Below are positions 49,546-51,724 of a stretch of 51,724 nucleotides of DNA, one piece after another. Numbering within the stretch: the stretch's first letter is position 1; the number at the start of each line of letters is the position of its first letter. A program made the translations under genes and the position numbers. Below the pieces are notes generated by a model. It was not told the DNA's origin. It made no database searches and saw nothing but the letters and a program-made list of their open reading frames with translations. This DNA is from a bacterium c-19. Its GTDB lineage: Bacteria > Bacillota_I > Bacilli_A > Erysipelotrichales > Erysipelotrichaceae. The stretch spans positions 1 through 51,724 of the forward strand of contig QZED01000008.1 in the NCBI GenBank assembly GCA_009917405.1, written 5' to 3'.

Positions 49546-51312
49546 TTATTTATTGGCATCTACATAAGCGTTGATATGACGTTCTACAACAGAGAATGGT
49601 GCCTGTCCGCTCTCTAACAGTGCCGTATGGAATCCTAAGTCAGTAAATTTATCACCCAATGCTTCCTGAGCCTCCGCTTTTAAATCAATTATTTCTTGAT
49701 AACCGACATAGTAAGATAAGAATGAGGTAGGATTATAACATATCTGATCGTAGATTGCTTGTGCCTGTGAGCCGTCTAAGCCTTTTTCATTACAGAATTT
49801 TTCAAGATCCTCAACACTCCATCCTTCATAGTGGATTCCGATATCAATCAATGCGATAACCGCATGCTCATATACACTCATGGTTTCACTCAATTCTCTG
49901 ATTTCTTCATCCGCATCGATATAATTTAATGAGTACAGTTCCACATAAGTTGCATAACCTTCTGTATAGCCAGAGAAATTCGCACATGCCAAACGCCATG
50001 GATTTTTTATATTGTTATACGCATATTGGATTTGATACATATGTCCTGGAATTCCTTCATGTGCCACCGTGGTAAAGGTATCGATTGTATCAATATCTGA
50101 CTTGGCAGTATTATTTACTCTGATTTCTTTCGGTGTTGTACCATCGATTGCCGGTATATTAAAGTAAGCCATCACCCCGCCTGTTGATAAATCCGCAGGA
50201 AGCGGCTGAATGTTATAAGTCAGCTTACCGATATCCGGAAAATCCTTTTTATATTGATTTTCTAAATATCCCAATATAGCTTTGTATTCCTTATAGCCGG
50301 TACGTGTTTTATTTTCTGCATAAGTTTGATAGACTTCAAAATTACCCACCAGAATTTCTTGTGCTTTTTGTAAAGCATTTTGTTCGGTATTTTCTAAGCG
50401 CTTTTTAATTTCCTGTATTGTATCATCGCTGCCTGTAGCACGGCGGAACAATATTTCGTAAAATTCCTTGCCGTTTTTCATATTTGCCAAACCGCTTGTA
50501 TGGTTTTCAGCCTTTTTTAGTTCTGTCATTGTGTCGATGACGTTTTGATAAGCAGGTAAGAAAGAACTTTGATAAGCTTCTTCCATTTGCTTTTTATAAT
50601 TCGTTTTAGCATCACTGTTTAAATCCATTTCATCTACATGTTTTTTCATGGATGCAAGTGTACTTCCGCCCATACCGGCATCGACTATTTCTTGACAGCG
50701 ATTAATCACTTCATCAATACTGATGCTCGTCATCCCCAGTTCAGCTTGCTTTTTCGTATATGCAAGATTGCCGTCCATATAAGGCTTTACATTCTTTAAT
50801 AATGTAATCACATTTTTAACATCCTCTTCATTCCGCATTACAATATCCGCAAATAAGGTCGGAAGCTGAGTATGGTCTCCGCTCATGGTATTAAATACGG
50901 AACCCATATAGTCAAACTTTTCATCACTAGCATCTTCAGCTATATCTAACATGTATGCATAGCAGTCATAGGTATCTTTTTGCTCTTCAGTTAAAAGGTC
51001 TCGATCAAACGCTTTGAACGCTTCGATCGTTTCTGCGACTTCTTTGCGATCTTGTGCTGCATTTTCTTCTGAAAACGTCTCTCCGATTTGAATTTTAACT
51101 TCTTTAGGATCAACACCGAAATTTTCCGGATGTTCTAATAAGATATGTAGACTTAAGTAATCGTTTTCCATATCTGAAATAAAATCATTTTTAATAAATT
51201 CATCGAATTGCTTCTGCACTTCTGCGTCATCCTGTTTACTTTCACCGCACCCGCTTAACGGTAAGGCAAGAAGCAATGACAACAATAGGATCTTAACCGC
51301 TTTTATGTTCAT
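49546..51312 (-). CDS. DUF885-family lipoprotein, probable metallopeptidase
   Basis: A 588-residue exported lipoprotein with lipobox LSGCG after a hydrophobic signal (VKILLLSLLLALPL). The mature part is mostly helical. The zinc-like motif HEGIPGH (about 419-425) is the DUF885 signature, with a further conserved Glu probably in GYTEGYATYVE near 447-457. C-terminal FHTALLESGQAPFSVVERHI is also typical. These gluzincin-type peptidases have poorly defined substrates and are often thought to act on short peptides outside the cell. The gene has its own promoter and terminator. AT-rich sequence separates it from the IS30 fragment. Confidence 0.87.
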   Translation of the reverse strand: MNIKAVKILLLSLLLALPLSGCGESKQDDAEVQKQFDEFIKNDFISDMENDYLSLHILLEHPENFGVDPKEVKIQIGETFSEENAAQDRKEVAETIEAFKAFDRDLLTEEQKDTYDCYAYMLDIAEDASDEKFDYMGSVFNTMSGDHTQLPTLFADIVMRNEEDVKNVITLLKNVKPYMDGNLAYTKKQAELGMTSISIDEVINRCQEIVDAGMGGSTLASMKKHVDEMDLNSDAKTNYKKQMEEAYQSSFLPAYQNVIDTMTELKKAENHTSGLANMKNGKEFYEILFRRATGSDDTIQEIKKRLENTEQNALQKAQEILVGNFEVYQTYAENKTRTGYKEYKAILGYLENQYKKDFPDIGKLTYNIQPLPADLSTGGVMAYFNIPAIDGTTPKEIRVNNTAKSDIDTIDTFTTVAHEGIPGHMYQIQYAYNNIKNPWRLACANFSGYTEGYATYVELYSLNYIDADEEIRELSETMSVYEHAVIALIDIGIHYEGWSVEDLEKFCNEKGLDGSQAQAIYDQICYNPTSFLSYYVGYQEIIDLKAEAQEALGDKFTDLGFHTALLESGQAPFSVVERHINAYVDANK

Positions 51313-51340
51313 AGCTTAACCTCTTTTCTTTACTTCTATC

Positions 51341-51369
51341 ATTATATGATATTTTCTGTATTTAAGCAA
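51341..51369 (-). promoter_or_regulatory. Promoter of DUF885 gene
   Basis: TTGCTT, a 17-base spacer and TATAAT on the minus strand, about 30 bases before the ATG. Confidence 0.7.
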
Positions 51370-51580
51370 TGTTTATGCGGTTTAGGAGCAAGGATATTCT
51401 CAAGTGGTTAAGAAGACTTCACTTTAAGACAAATTTTCCATAGCGTATCTTTGGCTGGAGACATCATTTTAAAAGTTAAGCGGCTTTTTTCAATGTTAAT
51501 ACGAAAGGATCGCTGATAATACAAAATAAGAATAATTTTTTACCTGAATTGCAAGTAGAAAGTGGAAATAAGATAAGAGA
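51370..51580. other. Intergenic region, probable IS30 end
   Basis: No gene seen. Sequence near 51539-51566 reads as an AT-rich end after the transposase stop, and CCTGAATTGCAAGTAGAAAG could be part of the insertion-sequence terminal repeat. The other end is outside the window, so this cannot be confirmed. Confidence 0.35.
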
Positions 51581-51724
51581 TTAAACATAGAAGCAAGAAT
51601 CATCATAGAAACCAATGTTAGTTAATTCATGTAAGAAAGATTGTTCGGCGGAAATGTAGCCAAGAATCTTTCTTTTCTTATTGTTAATCTGCCGATTTAT
51701 GGAACGAGAAACAGCTATATCAAC
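51581..51724 (-). mobile_element. IS30-family transposase, C-terminal part
   Basis: The minus strand is open from the right edge to a TAA at 51581-51583 and encodes 47 residues. INNKKRKILGYISAEQSFLHEL corresponds to the conserved end of IS30-type DDE transposases (often NNRPRKxLGY followed by a helix). The catalytic residues are outside the window. It shows that an insertion sequence lies immediately right of this segment. Confidence 0.68.

Noticed and set aside
51380..51490. tRNA-like stretch (CTCAAGTGGTTAAGAAG followed by a CTTTAAG loop-like segment)
   Set aside because: It resembles the D arm of a serine- or leucine-type tRNA, but no acceptor-stem partner, T arm or complete anticodon stem could be found. 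It may be chance or a very decayed remnant.

Overview
The window is a chromosome segment from a spore-forming, low-GC Gram-positive bacterium. Nearly every gene lies on the minus strand. Several gene orders match Bacillus subtilis: murC-ytxG-ytxH-ccpA, gpr-spoIIP-yqxA-lepA-hemW, alaS-ireB-ruvX-DUF1292-mltG-greA and holA-comEC-comEA. Two aminoacyl-tRNA synthetase genes have T-box leaders. Dipicolinate synthase, GPR, SpoIIP, Cse60 and a Spo0A-like protein mark an endospore former. Gene content and divergence suggest the class Erysipelotrichia, but that is inference and was not tested by a database search.

Layout, left to right. Bases 1-134 are the end of a foreign element, the C-terminus of a serine recombinase, which appears to have cut off the end of a pyrimidine nucleoside phosphorylase gene. 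Then come folA and thyA, an RsuA-type pseudouridine synthase, a MurJ/SpoVB-type flippase and a lipoprotein (1-5.4 kb). A sporulation block follows (5.5-8.2 kb): a DUF1540 protein, cse60 and the dipicolinate operon dpaA-dpaB-dapA. Next are tyrS with its T-box and a large secreted M6 metalloprotease with a sortase-like signal (8.2-13.1 kb). From 13.3 to 18.5 kb is the murC operon ending in ccpA. It includes an acidic protein with two SPI/MxG motifs in the place of the B. subtilis SftA translocase. Then trmB, pepV, a small hypothetical gene, pnp, rpsO and hemW (18.7-25 kb).

The regulatory centre of interest is 25-31 kb. A Spo0A-like gene with a badly degenerate receiver domain starts at the stop codon of an 11-codon leader ORF. 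It lies downstream of an unrecognised winged-helix-like protein whose promoter carries tandem 20-bp repeats containing Spo0A-box-like sequences. Beyond lepA and yqxA is spoIIP, whose Shine-Dalgarno sequence lies in a hairpin with a sporulation-type -10 element in its loop. The competence gene comEA (38.5 kb) has the same layout with a vegetative-type promoter. gpr has a sigma-G-like promoter that overlaps the divergent rpsT promoter.

From 31.5 to 33.4 kb is a probable insertion: a frameshifted alpha/beta hydrolase and a divergent TetR-family regulator. The 33.6-44.2 kb stretch holds conserved housekeeping and competence genes. The window ends with a polyamine-type ABC transporter operon (44.3-49.4 kb) made of an XRE-cupin regulator, potA, potB, a potC-potD fusion and a 37-residue membrane protein. 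Its ATPase is very unusual because two tandem surface-type Ig-like repeats interrupt its TOBE domain. A lipid-anchored DUF885 metallopeptidase and the C-terminus of an IS30-like transposase close the window. Mobile DNA therefore bounds the segment at both edges. No CRISPR array, rRNA or intact tRNA gene was seen.
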